DNA of 64,000 nt from Lewinellaceae bacterium (GTDB lineage: Bacteria; Bacteroidota; Bacteroidia; Chitinophagales; Saprospiraceae), in NCBI GenBank assembly GCA_020636045.1, contig JACJYP010000003.1, positions 1 through 64,000 on the forward strand. Reading direction: 5' to 3'. A program made the position numbers and the translations under genes. Under the pieces are notes generated by a model. The model saw nothing but the letters and a program-made list of their open reading frames with translations, searched no databases and had not been told where the DNA came from. This document shows positions 42,644 through 51,794 of the stretch, piece by piece (positions within the stretch are counted from its first letter, which is position 1; each line of letters opens with the position of its first letter).

Positions 42644-43201
42644 ATGATGCCTATGTACCCGTATCGGTTCTCTCGTTTGCTGATTCCATTGCTATGTTTG
42701 CTGGCCTGCTCGGCGGCAAAAGCACAGGAATTCGCTGTCTACGACAGCCTGCCACAACTCACTTCACGCTTTCATGAGGCCGGAGAAGCGACCCTCGTCG
42801 TCAATTTCTGGGCCACCTGGTGCAAACCATGCGTGGAGGAACTCCCCTGCTTTGAACAACTCCGGGAGCAATACGCCGATAAGAACGTACAGGTACTGCT
42901 GGTAAGCCTTGATTTCAAGAGCCAGCTGGAGAAAAAATTCATCCCGTTCCTGAAGGCGCAGCGGCTCAAATCGGAAGTGGTCCTCTTTGCCGACCAGGAT
43001 GCGAATACCTGGATACCGTCGATATATGAGGAATGGGATGGTGCCATACCGGTAACCCTGATCGTAAAAGGCCGTCAACGTGCCTTTAACCTCGGGAAGT
43101 TTGAAAATTATTCAGATCTGGAGGCTTTTGTCGTTCCGTATGTTTCGGACGGCAAAGCCGTATCGTTCAAGAATCTGATCAATTGCAACAGCGGCAAGTA
43201 G
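42644..43201 (+). CDS. TlpA-like thiol-disulfide oxidoreductase (copy 2)
   Basis: A 185-residue exported protein: signal region LLIPLLCLLACSAAKAQ, active site NFWATWCKPCVEELPCFEQL (CKPC plus an additional Cys), VQVLLVSLDFKSQLEK and cis-Pro region GAIPVTLIVKGRQR. It closely parallels the TlpA-like copy at 31420-31908, which has CAPC. It precedes another CNHC thioredoxin-family gene by 70 bp. Confidence 0.88.
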   Translation: MMPMYPYRFSRLLIPLLCLLACSAAKAQEFAVYDSLPQLTSRFHEAGEATLVVNFWATWCKPCVEELPCFEQLREQYADKNVQVLLVSLDFKSQLEKKFIPFLKAQRLKSEVVLFADQDANTWIPSIYEEWDGAIPVTLIVKGRQRAFNLGKFENYSDLEAFVVPYVSDGKAVSFKNLINCNSGK

Positions 43202-43271
43202 TTTATCCCGACCAGCCGCCCGATTGACACGCTTTCATCACATCCCATTATCGTTCAATTTTCTTTTACTC

Positions 43272-43877
43272 ATGAAAAGTCTCGTTTACGCGGCTTTTGT
43301 ACTGTCCGGCATAATCCTGCTTGCCAGTGCTCCCGCCCCCTCCGGTTACATAGTTGGCGATAAAGCCGACGATTTTTCCCTCAAGAACAGCGTAGATGGC
43401 AAGATGGTGTCCCTCTCGGACTACCAGGGTGTAAAAGGATACATCATTGTGTTCACCTGCAACCACTGCCCCTATGCCCAACTCTATGAGCAGCGCATCA
43501 TAGATCTCCACAACAAATACAATGCTTTGGGATTTCCTGTCATTGCGATCAATCCGAACAGCCCGGCGATCGTGGAAGAAGACAGCTACGAGGAAATGCA
43601 GAAGCGCGCCAAACAAAAGCGCTATCCCTTTGCCTACCTTTTCGATGAAGAACAGGCCGTGTACCCGAAATTCGGAGCGACCCGTACGCCGCATGTGTTC
43701 GTCCTGGATTCCAGCAGGGTGGTGCGGTACATCGGCGCCATCGATGATAATCCTGAATTGCCCGAGATCGCCAAGAACCATTGGGTGGTAAGCGCCGTCG
43801 ATGCCCTGCTGCGCGGCGATAAACCCGCTACCGAATTCACGCGGGCGATCGGCTGCACCGTCAAGAAAAAGCCCTGA
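43272..43877 (+). CDS. Thioredoxin-family protein with CNHC motif (copy 2)
   Basis: A 201-residue exported protein similar throughout to the 31950-32555 product: GYIVGDKADDFSLKNSVDGKMVSLSDY, IVFTCNHCPYAQLYEQRIIDLHNKYNALGFPVIAINPN, MQKRAKQKRYPFAYLFDEEQ, ATRTPHVFVLDSSRVVRYIGAIDDNPE and the end FTRAIGCTVKKKP. The CNHC motif and the downstream Cys in GC-T-K are shared by both copies. Role unknown, probably redox. ATG 43272 preferred over a start at 43224. Confidence 0.85.
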   Translation: MKSLVYAAFVLSGIILLASAPAPSGYIVGDKADDFSLKNSVDGKMVSLSDYQGVKGYIIVFTCNHCPYAQLYEQRIIDLHNKYNALGFPVIAINPNSPAIVEEDSYEEMQKRAKQKRYPFAYLFDEEQAVYPKFGATRTPHVFVLDSSRVVRYIGAIDDNPELPEIAKNHWVVSAVDALLRGDKPATEFTRAIGCTVKKKP

Positions 43878-44114
43878 TCGAAAAGGCCGCACTTCCGGAA
43901 GTTTTTTTCTATCTCTTTCAATGTGCCGTTTAGCGGGCAATGCCTGCATTTGGCGCCTTGCTTCGCCCGTATGGGCGCTTTCTTCTGCCCGCGGGTGGCA
44001 AAATCCTGTATTTTGGGCCCGGATTCGGCATTGCCTATAATCTTTTTGCCGGTATCCGCGTTTTCAAGTGTTGCGGAATATCCGCTGCCCTGAACAGCAT
44101 TAAACACATTTGCC

Positions 44115-45401
44115 ATGCGCATTTTACTGATTGCCGGCATTTTGCTGGCCGGCTGCCTTGCACGGCTTCATGCCAATTACATCCTGCTGCCGATGGATGA
44201 ATCGAGCCAGCACAACCACCTGAAAGCATACGGCATCACCTACTGGGCCATTTCAAGCGGTGCGGAGGCCTACTGGCTGCTCAATTACCGCGGTGGCAGT
44301 TTTGCCTTTGTTTACACGCCTACCTTCGAGAAGGAATGCAAGACCCGTGACGTGAGTTATGAGGTGATCGCAGACGCGCAGTTTGCCGCCATCAGGGAAG
44401 AGATCCTCAACCCGGAAGTGAACATGGACGTGATCAAACTCGAAAAAGCGCCCAAGATCGCCGTGTACTCCCCCGATAAAAATGAAAAAGGCGAGGTCAT
44501 ACAGCCCTGGGACGATGCCGTGACCATGGTGCTGACCTACGCCGAGATTCCCTACGATGTGGTGTATGACACGGAAGTGTTGCAAGGTAAACTGTCGGAA
44601 TACGACTGGCTGCACCTGCACCACGAAGATTTTACGGGTATGTTCGGAAAGTTTTATGCCAGCAACAGCAGCCAGCCCTGGTATCGCGAGCATGTCAGAA
44701 TGATGGAAGGCCTTGCCCGCGAAAACGGATTCGACAAAGTGAGCGAACTAAAACTCGCCGTCGCCAAACGCATCGCGGAATACGTTTCCGGCGGAGGTTT
44801 CATGTTCGCCATGTGCTCGGCGACGGATACCTACGACATTGCCCTGGCTGCGGAGGGTACCGACATCTGTGCGGCCGTATTCGATAAAGATCCCGTGGAT
44901 CCCAACTGCCAGAGCAAACTCGATTATTCCAAAACCTTCGCTTTCCGCGATTTCCAGGTGATCACCGACCCCGGTATTTACGAACACTCCACGATCGACA
45001 ACAGCGAGGTGACGGGGCGGCGTGTGATCCCCGAGCAGGACTATTTTACCCTCTTCGATTTTTCGGCAAAATGGGATCCTGTGCCCACTATGCTCACCCA
45101 ATGCCATACCCGCACCGTGAAGGGATTCATGGGCCAGACGACGGCGTTTGTGAAAAAATATATCAAACCCAACGTGCTGACCATGGGCGAGAACAAACCT
45201 GCCAATGAAGCCCGTTACATCCACGGCACCTACGGCTACGGGTTCTGGACATTCTACGGTGGCCACGACCCGGAGGACTACCGCCATTACGTCGGCGACC
45301 CCCCCACCGATCTCAACCTGCATCCCAATTCACCGGGCTACAGGCTGATCCTCAACAATATACTTTTCCCCGCAGCCAAGAAGAAACACCAGAAGACCTG
45401 A
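44115..45401 (+). CDS. Exported protein often labelled asparagine synthetase B; GATase1/ThuA-like fold suspected
   Basis: A 428-residue protein with signal peptide ILLIAGILLAGCLARLHA and the start NYILLPMDESSQHNHLKAYGITYWAISSG. The later parts FMFAMCSATDTYDIALAAEGTD, YDWLHLHHEDF and GYGFWTFYGGHDPEDYRHYVGDPPTDLNLHPNSPGYRLILNN are highly patterned and recall a Bacteroidetes family usually annotated asparagine synthetase B. I see neither the N-terminal Cys nucleophile of a glutaminase nor an ATP-pyrophosphatase loop, and the protein is exported. The block GGGFMFAMCSAT resembles a class-I glutamine-amidotransferase-like elbow. Function unproven. Confidence 0.7.
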   Translation: MRILLIAGILLAGCLARLHANYILLPMDESSQHNHLKAYGITYWAISSGAEAYWLLNYRGGSFAFVYTPTFEKECKTRDVSYEVIADAQFAAIREEILNPEVNMDVIKLEKAPKIAVYSPDKNEKGEVIQPWDDAVTMVLTYAEIPYDVVYDTEVLQGKLSEYDWLHLHHEDFTGMFGKFYASNSSQPWYREHVRMMEGLARENGFDKVSELKLAVAKRIAEYVSGGGFMFAMCSATDTYDIALAAEGTDICAAVFDKDPVDPNCQSKLDYSKTFAFRDFQVITDPGIYEHSTIDNSEVTGRRVIPEQDYFTLFDFSAKWDPVPTMLTQCHTRTVKGFMGQTTAFVKKYIKPNVLTMGENKPANEARYIHGTYGYGFWTFYGGHDPEDYRHYVGDPPTDLNLHPNSPGYRLILNNILFPAAKKKHQKT

Positions 45402-45501
45402 GAAAACATCTGATGACGCATTTTCAGGGAACTGACAGGAATAGCGCCGAGATAGAGCGGGAATGTTGAAAGCCGACACGGGCGGATGCGCACGGCGGAT
45501 G

Positions 45502-45509
45502 TAGATTTG
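45502..45509 (+). promoter_or_regulatory. Possible -7 promoter box
   Basis: TAGATTTG matches TAnnTTTG, 15 bp before the ATG at 45525, which would leave a very short leader. No -33 box at the expected spacing. Confidence 0.4.
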
Positions 45510-45524
45510 TATAAATGCAATACA

Positions 45525-46985
45525 ATGAAAACAAGCGCCGCCATCATTGCCCCTCTGCTCACTTTATTTCAGGCACTTCATTCCCAAACGCCCTACCATC
45601 CCATGCTCGTGCAGGGGCGTACCTGGGATGTGTTCGACACACCTCCCGAACTCGAGCCCTGCCCGTACACGGCTGCATGGCAGGCTTTTATCGCCGGCGA
45701 TACGGCGATCGGCGGAAAGCAATACCGGAAAATAGCGTACCACCCCATTAATGCTGCGATCCTTTTCCCATGGTGCGGTGAATTTTACCTGGATACCACA
45801 ACCACCGTTTTTCCGGGGTTTTTCCTGCGGGAGGATAGCCTGGAACGCAAAGTATGGTATCTGGATAACGACCCGGGCTCTGAAGAATTCGTACTCTTCG
45901 ATTTTTCCCTTCAGGTGGGCGATACCCTGAAATATCCTTCCGGTCTCGAGTACGTGATCGCAGAGATCAGCGACGTCACGCTTGCCAACGGGACATCCCG
46001 CCGCCAGTTCAAGGTCAGCGACTTCCTCTGGGATAACGCCTATATAGAAGGCATCGGCTACACATACGGCCCTTTCAATCAGGTGTACTACCCCTTTGAG
46101 GGCTGGGAAATCACCACTTGCGTCCGCGACGGCGACGAGGTGCTGTACCACAACGTGGAAGATTGCGTGCAGACACCTTATCCCGATACATTCGCCCCGC
46201 CGGGCAGTATCTGGTATTACACGCAGCCCGTATTGAACACGCCCGTAGAGTATACCTACACGACCATTGAAGTTGTCGGCGACACGCTGATCGACGGCGA
46301 ATCCTGGCGCATCGTCCAGAGCGGAGATGAGTTATGCAGCCTCCATCGCGGATATCTTCGCCAGAATAATCACCTGGTCTATTACCGATCCGCCGCGCCG
46401 GACGCTACCGCTTCCCTGCTGTACGATTTCGGCTTGCAGGCAGGGGAGTCTTACATCACTTTCGCCGGCGGCTTTCCGATGACGGTCACTGCCGATTCCG
46501 TCGGCACAAGTTTCATAAGCGGACAACCTTTGCAAACCTGGTACGTACACACCGATCCGCCCTACTGGAACGGGCAGATCGTGGAAAAGGCAGGTCATAC
46601 CGGTTATCTTATCCCTGTGTACGGCGGCTGTGATCCCTTGCCGGGACCGGTCCGTTGCTACTTTAGCGATACCCTGGCGCTCAAATGGGTGGACTACCCC
46701 TGCGATACATCTTTCACGCTGCCGACCAATGAGCCCGACCTTTCTTCCGGCGCCTACGTATTTCCCAATCCTTTTGAAGACCGGCTTTACATACACATTC
46801 CGGACGCCAAGGGGTTCGGTCCGCTTGTTTTTGAATTATATGACATTTCAGGTATCAGATTGATCAGACATGAAATGGAGCGAACAACAACTGTGGTTCC
46901 GGTAGAAATACCGGCGTTGCCACCCGGTGTCTATTGCTGGAAAGTTATAGGGAAGGCTTCTGGTAAGGTGCTTAAGTATCCTTAA
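45525..46985 (+). CDS. Secreted protein with T9SS type A sorting domain
   Basis: A 486-residue protein with signal peptide SAAIIAPLLTLFQALHSQ. Two similar internal halves occur: each has a W-x-x-F/Y opening followed by a GDT-x-I-G/DG block (AFIAGDTAIGGKQYRKIAY; EVVGDTLIDGESWRIVQS), then a FDFSLQVGDTL or YDFGLQAGESY segment. The C terminus (GAYVFPNPFEDRLYIHIPD, LYDISGIRLIRHEM, LPPGVYCWKVIGKASGKVLKYP) is a T9SS sorting domain. No catalytic motif was recognised. ATG 45525 is selected because it begins the signal peptide. Confidence 0.82.
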   Translation: MKTSAAIIAPLLTLFQALHSQTPYHPMLVQGRTWDVFDTPPELEPCPYTAAWQAFIAGDTAIGGKQYRKIAYHPINAAILFPWCGEFYLDTTTTVFPGFFLREDSLERKVWYLDNDPGSEEFVLFDFSLQVGDTLKYPSGLEYVIAEISDVTLANGTSRRQFKVSDFLWDNAYIEGIGYTYGPFNQVYYPFEGWEITTCVRDGDEVLYHNVEDCVQTPYPDTFAPPGSIWYYTQPVLNTPVEYTYTTIEVVGDTLIDGESWRIVQSGDELCSLHRGYLRQNNHLVYYRSAAPDATASLLYDFGLQAGESYITFAGGFPMTVTADSVGTSFISGQPLQTWYVHTDPPYWNGQIVEKAGHTGYLIPVYGGCDPLPGPVRCYFSDTLALKWVDYPCDTSFTLPTNEPDLSSGAYVFPNPFEDRLYIHIPDAKGFGPLVFELYDISGIRLIRHEMERTTTVVPVEIPALPPGVYCWKVIGKASGKVLKYP

Positions 46986-47203
46986 GGTATTGATTATTAA
47001 TTTTTTGCAGTGGAAGACACAGGGTTTCAGCAACTGTTCGCTGATCGCTGGATGCCAGGCATTGAGCATGCATTTTATCCAAAACATCGTCCGCAGATAA
47101 ATGGCATTGTCAATGAAAAACCGCTCTGATTCCTTTCATTGCAAACTTTTTCCGTTTTTTAGGGCCTTCAAAGAAGATTGCATACAAAACGAAAAGCGAA
47201 ACC

Positions 47204-48421
47204 ATGAGCAGACCAGTTACCTTCCTGTGTGTATCCAGTTACTTTAAAGGCAATGATTTCCTGCGCGGTGCGAAGGAAGCCGGTGCAAAAGTCTATTTTC
47301 TCACTTCCAAAAAACTGGAAGACAAACCCTGGGCCCGGGAGGCCATCGACGAGATATTTTACGTTCAGCAGGGGCCGGAAAACGACTGGCACATGCCCGA
47401 CGTGATCAGCGGACTCGCCTGGCTGATGCGCTCGCACAAGATCGACCGCATTGTAGCGCTCGACGATTTCGACGTGGAAAAAGGGGCCGAATTGCGCGAG
47501 CATTTCCGCATTCCCGGTATGGGGCAGACCACTGCCCGCCACTTCCGCGACAAACTGGCCATGCGTATGAAAGCGGCCGAAGCCGGTATCCGTGTCCCCG
47601 CTTTTTCTGCATTGTTCAACGACGACGAGATCAACCATTTTGCCGAAACGGTGCCCGCGCCCTGGATCGTAAAACCCCGGGGACAGGCCTCCGCAACCGG
47701 CATGAAAAAAGTGCACAACGCCGAAGAACTCTGGGCACACCTCAGCACGCTGGGCGGCGAGCGGCACCAGTTTCTCGTGGAGCAATTCAAGCCCGGCGAC
47801 GTGTACCATGTAGACGCCCTGAGCGAAGGCGGCAAGGTGATCTTCGCGCGTTCTTCTCAATACCTGGCCCCGCCCTTCGAAGTAGCGCACGGCGGCGGTA
47901 TTTTCCGCAGTGCCACGGTCCCTTTCGGATCGGCCGATGAAAAAGCGCTGCTGAAGGCGACCAACGACGTGATGACTGCCTTCGGCATGAAGCACAGCGC
48001 CAGCCATACCGAGTTCATAAAATGCCACGACGATGGCGCGTTTTACTTTCTTGAAACCTCATCCCGCGTCGGAGGCGCGCACATTGCCGAGATGGTGGAA
48101 GTCTCTTCCAACGTCAATATGTGGCGCGAATGGGCCAAACTGGAAGTGGCAGTCGCCTCCGGCAAAAAGTATAAGCTGCCGAAAATCCGCGACGACTACT
48201 CGGGCATCATCGTGTCGCTGACGCGCCAGGAATGGCCCGATACCGGCCAGTTTGACGACAAGGAGATCGCCTGGCGCATGACCGAAATGGATCATCATAT
48301 CGGACTGATCGTGCAATCTCCGAAGCGGGAACGCGTTATCGAACTGCTGGACGATTATGCGATGCGCATCAAGCGCGATTATCACGCCAGCGCACCCGCA
48401 CCCGAGAAGCCGAATAACTGA
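47204..48421 (+). CDS. ATP-grasp domain protein (carboxylate-amine ligase type)
   Basis: A 405-residue cytosolic ATP-grasp enzyme. The N-terminal pre-ATP domain (FLCVSSYFKGNDFLRGAKEAGAKVYFLTSKK) is followed by DRIVALDDFDVEKGAELREHF, the ATP-binding part PAPWIVKPRGQASATGMKKV, and the Mg-binding block FYFLETSSRVGGAHIAEMVE with the E-x-S-R-x-G-G variant of the usual E-x-N-x-R-x-G-G. It would activate a carboxylate by phosphorylation and join it to an amine; the substrate pair is not evident. No biosynthetic neighbours help. Confidence 0.88.
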   Translation: MSRPVTFLCVSSYFKGNDFLRGAKEAGAKVYFLTSKKLEDKPWAREAIDEIFYVQQGPENDWHMPDVISGLAWLMRSHKIDRIVALDDFDVEKGAELREHFRIPGMGQTTARHFRDKLAMRMKAAEAGIRVPAFSALFNDDEINHFAETVPAPWIVKPRGQASATGMKKVHNAEELWAHLSTLGGERHQFLVEQFKPGDVYHVDALSEGGKVIFARSSQYLAPPFEVAHGGGIFRSATVPFGSADEKALLKATNDVMTAFGMKHSASHTEFIKCHDDGAFYFLETSSRVGGAHIAEMVEVSSNVNMWREWAKLEVAVASGKKYKLPKIRDDYSGIIVSLTRQEWPDTGQFDDKEIAWRMTEMDHHIGLIVQSPKRERVIELLDDYAMRIKRDYHASAPAPEKPNN

Positions 48422-48505
48422 TTTGGCGCAAAAATTGCCGCATTTCAGGCTCAAAGAACCACCCGCCTCTCAAGACCTTGCTAATCCGGAAAAAAACGCT
48501 TGATC

Positions 48506-49474
48506 ATGAGGTACCTTCGGTTATTTTCAATCCCTTTTTTCTGCCTTTTATCGTTCTTATGCCAGCCGCTGATCGCCCAACACGGGCCCAACCGACTGCT
48601 GGAAACGCACTGGCAATACACCTACACCCTGCAGCTGGAAACCAACAGCGTCGTGCAGCAGGCGGGCGAACAATGGCGGCACTTTTTGTACTTCCAGTTC
48701 GACTCGATCTGCCGGCAGTCGCTCAACGGCAGCGTCACCGCTTCGCCGTGGAGACTCGACGATCACGCCCTGCAGCTCGCGTTCCGCAAAACCGGGCAAT
48801 TCGAGGTGTCGCGCCTCAACGATTTTTCCCTCGAACTGAAGTTTTCCTCGAAAGATGGTAAAAGCACTTACGTCCATCACTTTGCGCGGATCGCACGGGA
48901 AAACTCTCCTTTTTCGGAGACTTGCAATACGCTGCCGGTGGTGCAGATACAAACGGTGCCGTTGCCTTCGGGGCCTGCTCCCGACGGCGAACTTGCCGGG
49001 CAGCCTATCTCGCTACCGGCGAGCAGAAACAACGGCGTTTGTGTAGAACTGGTCGGCGGAGGCTACTACGGCGGCATTAACCCCGTCCAGCAGGACTACA
49101 TCACCATTTCACGCGAAGGGCGGCTTATCCACGAATTTGAAAGCCTACAGGGCAAGCGCCTGATACAAAAAGTGGAAATTCCGGGCGACGAACTCGAGAA
49201 ATTTATCACCTGGGCCGTGCAGGAGCAGCGCTTTTTCGAACTGGCGGCGGAGTACGACTGCAAAACCGCCGAGTGCGAAAAACGCAAAACGGTGAAGCCG
49301 AGTCCGGTTCCGCTGCGCCTGAGCATTACGCACAACGATACCCGCAAAATGGTCGCCGTGAGCATCTGGGGCCTCGACAAAAACGGCCGCCGCTACGTCA
49401 GTTATCCGCCCGAGATCGACCGGATAGTGGATGCCATTCAGCGGATGGCCAACCGGGCGCCTAACATGAAGTAG
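48506..49474 (+). CDS. Exported protein of unknown function
   Basis: A 322-residue protein with signal peptide LFSIPFFCLLSFLCQPLIAQ. The N-terminal part (NRLLETHWQYTYTLQLETNSVVQQAGEQWRHFLYFQF) looks like a lipocalin-type META/heat-shock-like strand order. The C-terminal half (GGYYGGINPVQQDYITISREGRLIHEFESLQG, ELEKFITWAVQEQRFFELAAEYDC) looks like a separate alpha/beta domain. No known family is certain. ATG 48506 is preferred over an upstream in-frame TTG at 48500. Confidence 0.7.
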   Translation: MRYLRLFSIPFFCLLSFLCQPLIAQHGPNRLLETHWQYTYTLQLETNSVVQQAGEQWRHFLYFQFDSICRQSLNGSVTASPWRLDDHALQLAFRKTGQFEVSRLNDFSLELKFSSKDGKSTYVHHFARIARENSPFSETCNTLPVVQIQTVPLPSGPAPDGELAGQPISLPASRNNGVCVELVGGGYYGGINPVQQDYITISREGRLIHEFESLQGKRLIQKVEIPGDELEKFITWAVQEQRFFELAAEYDCKTAECEKRKTVKPSPVPLRLSITHNDTRKMVAVSIWGLDKNGRRYVSYPPEIDRIVDAIQRMANRAPNMK

Positions 49475-49839
49475 GCTGCCTGTCCGTTGCCCTGTTTTAT
49501 TGGTTGTTTGTGGCGCAGCATCCCTGCTTTGCCACGCGCTGTATCTCTTCAAAAAGGTCTTTTTGCAGTCGCTATCGTGTCGACTGTCGAAATTTTTTAT
49601 CCGCCCGGTAACATGTAAGCAACTTCGGGCAGGGTGTTGTTGTCTTTGTTCACATATGTTAAAATTGCAGCAAACATCCTATCTACGAAAAATTTCGTAG
49701 TAACTTTCTCCCCGGTTCCTCCGTCCGTCAGAAAGCAATGCGAAGAAGGCATAAACTTATTCCGGCGGACCATAATCGCATCCCGGCCCTTACCCTTACT
49801 AGAGAAACTCCTGTCACGACAAAAACAACTTTCCTGGTT
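49475..49839. other. Intergenic region without recognisable gene
   Basis: The 365-bp gap between two + strand genes has no hairpin terminator or clear TAnnTTTG box. The frame upstream of ATG 49840 lacks protein character and is treated as leader sequence. Confidence 0.4.
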
Positions 49840-51573
49840 ATGAAAACATTTGGTACCATTCTTTCCGCAGCATTCGTTCTGATGCCCTGGATCGTTGATC
49901 CGCTTGTTGCTCAACAAAACAATGACCCAAACAAGGAAAAGAAGATCACCATCACCAAACGGCTCGTCGATGAAGATGGCACCGAGACCACCGAGATCAT
50001 TGTCAAAAGAGGCAAGGCCGCCGAAGCGTTCGATGTACAGCAATATATCGACGAAAACAATTCCGACGAGGTCAGCGAACTCAATGTGCAGGTAGAAGGT
50101 GGCGGTGACGATGACCGCACCGTGATCGTCAGGCGACCCGCTTTCCGGAATGCCCGTAGCAATGGCTTCGTCACCAATAACAACGGCGATGTGGCCATTA
50201 CCGGCTTCCTTGCGCGCAGCAGCAAGGCATTTCTGGGTGTAGAGGAAGACTCCGACGAAGACAGCGACGAAGCCGGGCTGGTTGTGCAGATCATCAGAGG
50301 CTCCGCAGCTGACGAAGCGGGACTGCATGACAATGATAAAATCCTGTCGCTCAATGGAGAACAGATCGATCGCTGGAACGACCTGAGCAAATTCATGCGC
50401 GACATGAAACCGGGCGACAAAGTGGAAATACGCTACAGCCGCAACGGCAAAGAGACCGAAACTGAGGCCACTCTGACCACCCGTGACGAAGTGAAAAAGG
50501 TAAAAGCAAGTCCTACCGGCTTTCTGGGTGTTTCGGAAGAAGACGATGATGAGGACGAGCCCGGCGTAAGGGTACGGATCACCAAAAATTCGGGCGCCGA
50601 AAAGGCCGGTTTATATACCGGAGACGTGATCACCAGGCTCAACGATACGGAAATCAATGATTTCGAAGACATCACCGACTTCATGGCCTACACCAGGCCC
50701 GGTGAAAGTGTGCGCATTACCTACATGCGCGACGGCAAAAAAAATACGGCCAAAGCGGTGCTCGGTGAGCAAAAGTCGTGGGATTGGGATAACTGGAACA
50801 TGGGCAACCTCAAACTCGACGATATTGATATCAACATTCGCGAGAAAGAAGCCTGCCTGGGTGTTTACACCGGCGTTAGCGAGGAGGATGAAACAACCGG
50901 TGCACAGATCACCAACTTTACCCCCGAAAGTGCTGCGATGGATGCACAGATGCAGGTTGGCGACCTGATCACCGGCGTCAACGGCCAGCACGTCAATGGC
51001 CACAGCGAGTTGTGGGATGAGATCGCCAAATACGACATCGGAGAAACGGTCAGCATTGAATACCAGCGCGACAACCAGCCGATGGTCACGGAAGTGACCC
51101 TGAAAGCATGCCGCGACAACTCCGGCCGCGTGCAACTATGGGATACCGATGAAGAAGGCGACAACCGTAGCCGCCGCTTTTTCATCTGGAACTGGAGCGA
51201 CGACGAGCGTCAAAGCCTGCGCGAACGCCGCGTGATCACCATCCGCCGCGGCGCAGAAGGCGATTCACCCAAAGTAAATGCTGCACCTGACAATCAACCC
51301 GTCGTGCAGGACCACAGCCTTCAACTGGCTTCATACCACACCTTTCCCAATCCTACGGAAGGACCGGTGACGGTAGAATTTAAAAGCGATCCGCTGCCTA
51401 CCATCGTTTCGTTGTTCGATATGAACGGCCGGCAACTTTTCCGCGAAGAACTCAATGCTTTCAACGGGGAATACAGCCAGCAGTTCGACCTTTCCGAATA
51501 CTCGAAAGGGACGATCATCGTCCATATCCTTCAGGAAGGAAAAGTGTTTACCGATCAGGTTGTTATTCATTAA
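49840..51573 (+). CDS. Secreted protein with three PDZ domains and a T9SS type A sorting domain
   Basis: A 577-residue protein: signal peptide FGTILSAAFVLMPWIVDPLVAQ, a charged region with KKITITKRLVDEDGTETTEIIVK, then PDZ domains at about 130-220 (FLGVEEDSDED, ADEAGLHDNDKILSLNGEQI), 227-315 (FLGVSEEDDDED, AEKAGLYTGDVITRLNDTEI) and 338-425 (CLGVYTGVSEED, MQVGDLITGVNGQHV). The end (SYHTFPNPTEGPVTVEFKSD, FDMNGRQLFREEL) is a T9SS sorting domain. No serine-protease or metalloprotease domain accompanies the PDZ modules, so it is probably a surface scaffold or binding protein. A terminator follows. Confidence 0.87.
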   Translation: MKTFGTILSAAFVLMPWIVDPLVAQQNNDPNKEKKITITKRLVDEDGTETTEIIVKRGKAAEAFDVQQYIDENNSDEVSELNVQVEGGGDDDRTVIVRRPAFRNARSNGFVTNNNGDVAITGFLARSSKAFLGVEEDSDEDSDEAGLVVQIIRGSAADEAGLHDNDKILSLNGEQIDRWNDLSKFMRDMKPGDKVEIRYSRNGKETETEATLTTRDEVKKVKASPTGFLGVSEEDDDEDEPGVRVRITKNSGAEKAGLYTGDVITRLNDTEINDFEDITDFMAYTRPGESVRITYMRDGKKNTAKAVLGEQKSWDWDNWNMGNLKLDDIDINIREKEACLGVYTGVSEEDETTGAQITNFTPESAAMDAQMQVGDLITGVNGQHVNGHSELWDEIAKYDIGETVSIEYQRDNQPMVTEVTLKACRDNSGRVQLWDTDEEGDNRSRRFFIWNWSDDERQSLRERRVITIRRGAEGDSPKVNAAPDNQPVVQDHSLQLASYHTFPNPTEGPVTVEFKSDPLPTIVSLFDMNGRQLFREELNAFNGEYSQQFDLSEYSKGTIIVHILQEGKVFTDQVVIH

Positions 51574-51610
51574 TGATCTGACTACAAGGCATTTAAACTA
51601 ACATCTATAC

Positions 51611-51644
51611 AACGGCCCGTTCGGATGCTTCCGGACGGGCCGTT
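51611..51644 (+). terminator. Terminator after the PDZ gene
   Basis: AACGGCCCGT (51611-51620) pairs with ACGGGCCGTT (51635-51644) with an inner CGG/CCG pair; the downstream T run is weak. It lies 38 bp past the stop and upstream of the next gene. Confidence 0.75.
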
Positions 51645-51794
51645 CGTAATTTGTTAAAAAATACTGGCACGAACTTTTCTCTTGTATTTTTCGATTCTAA
51701 AAACCAGGGCCGTTTTGGCGGATATGAAATAACCAAATCCGTCGAAATTGCCCTCCAGCCCCCGATCACCTTTATAATACTACATCTTTTCCCC

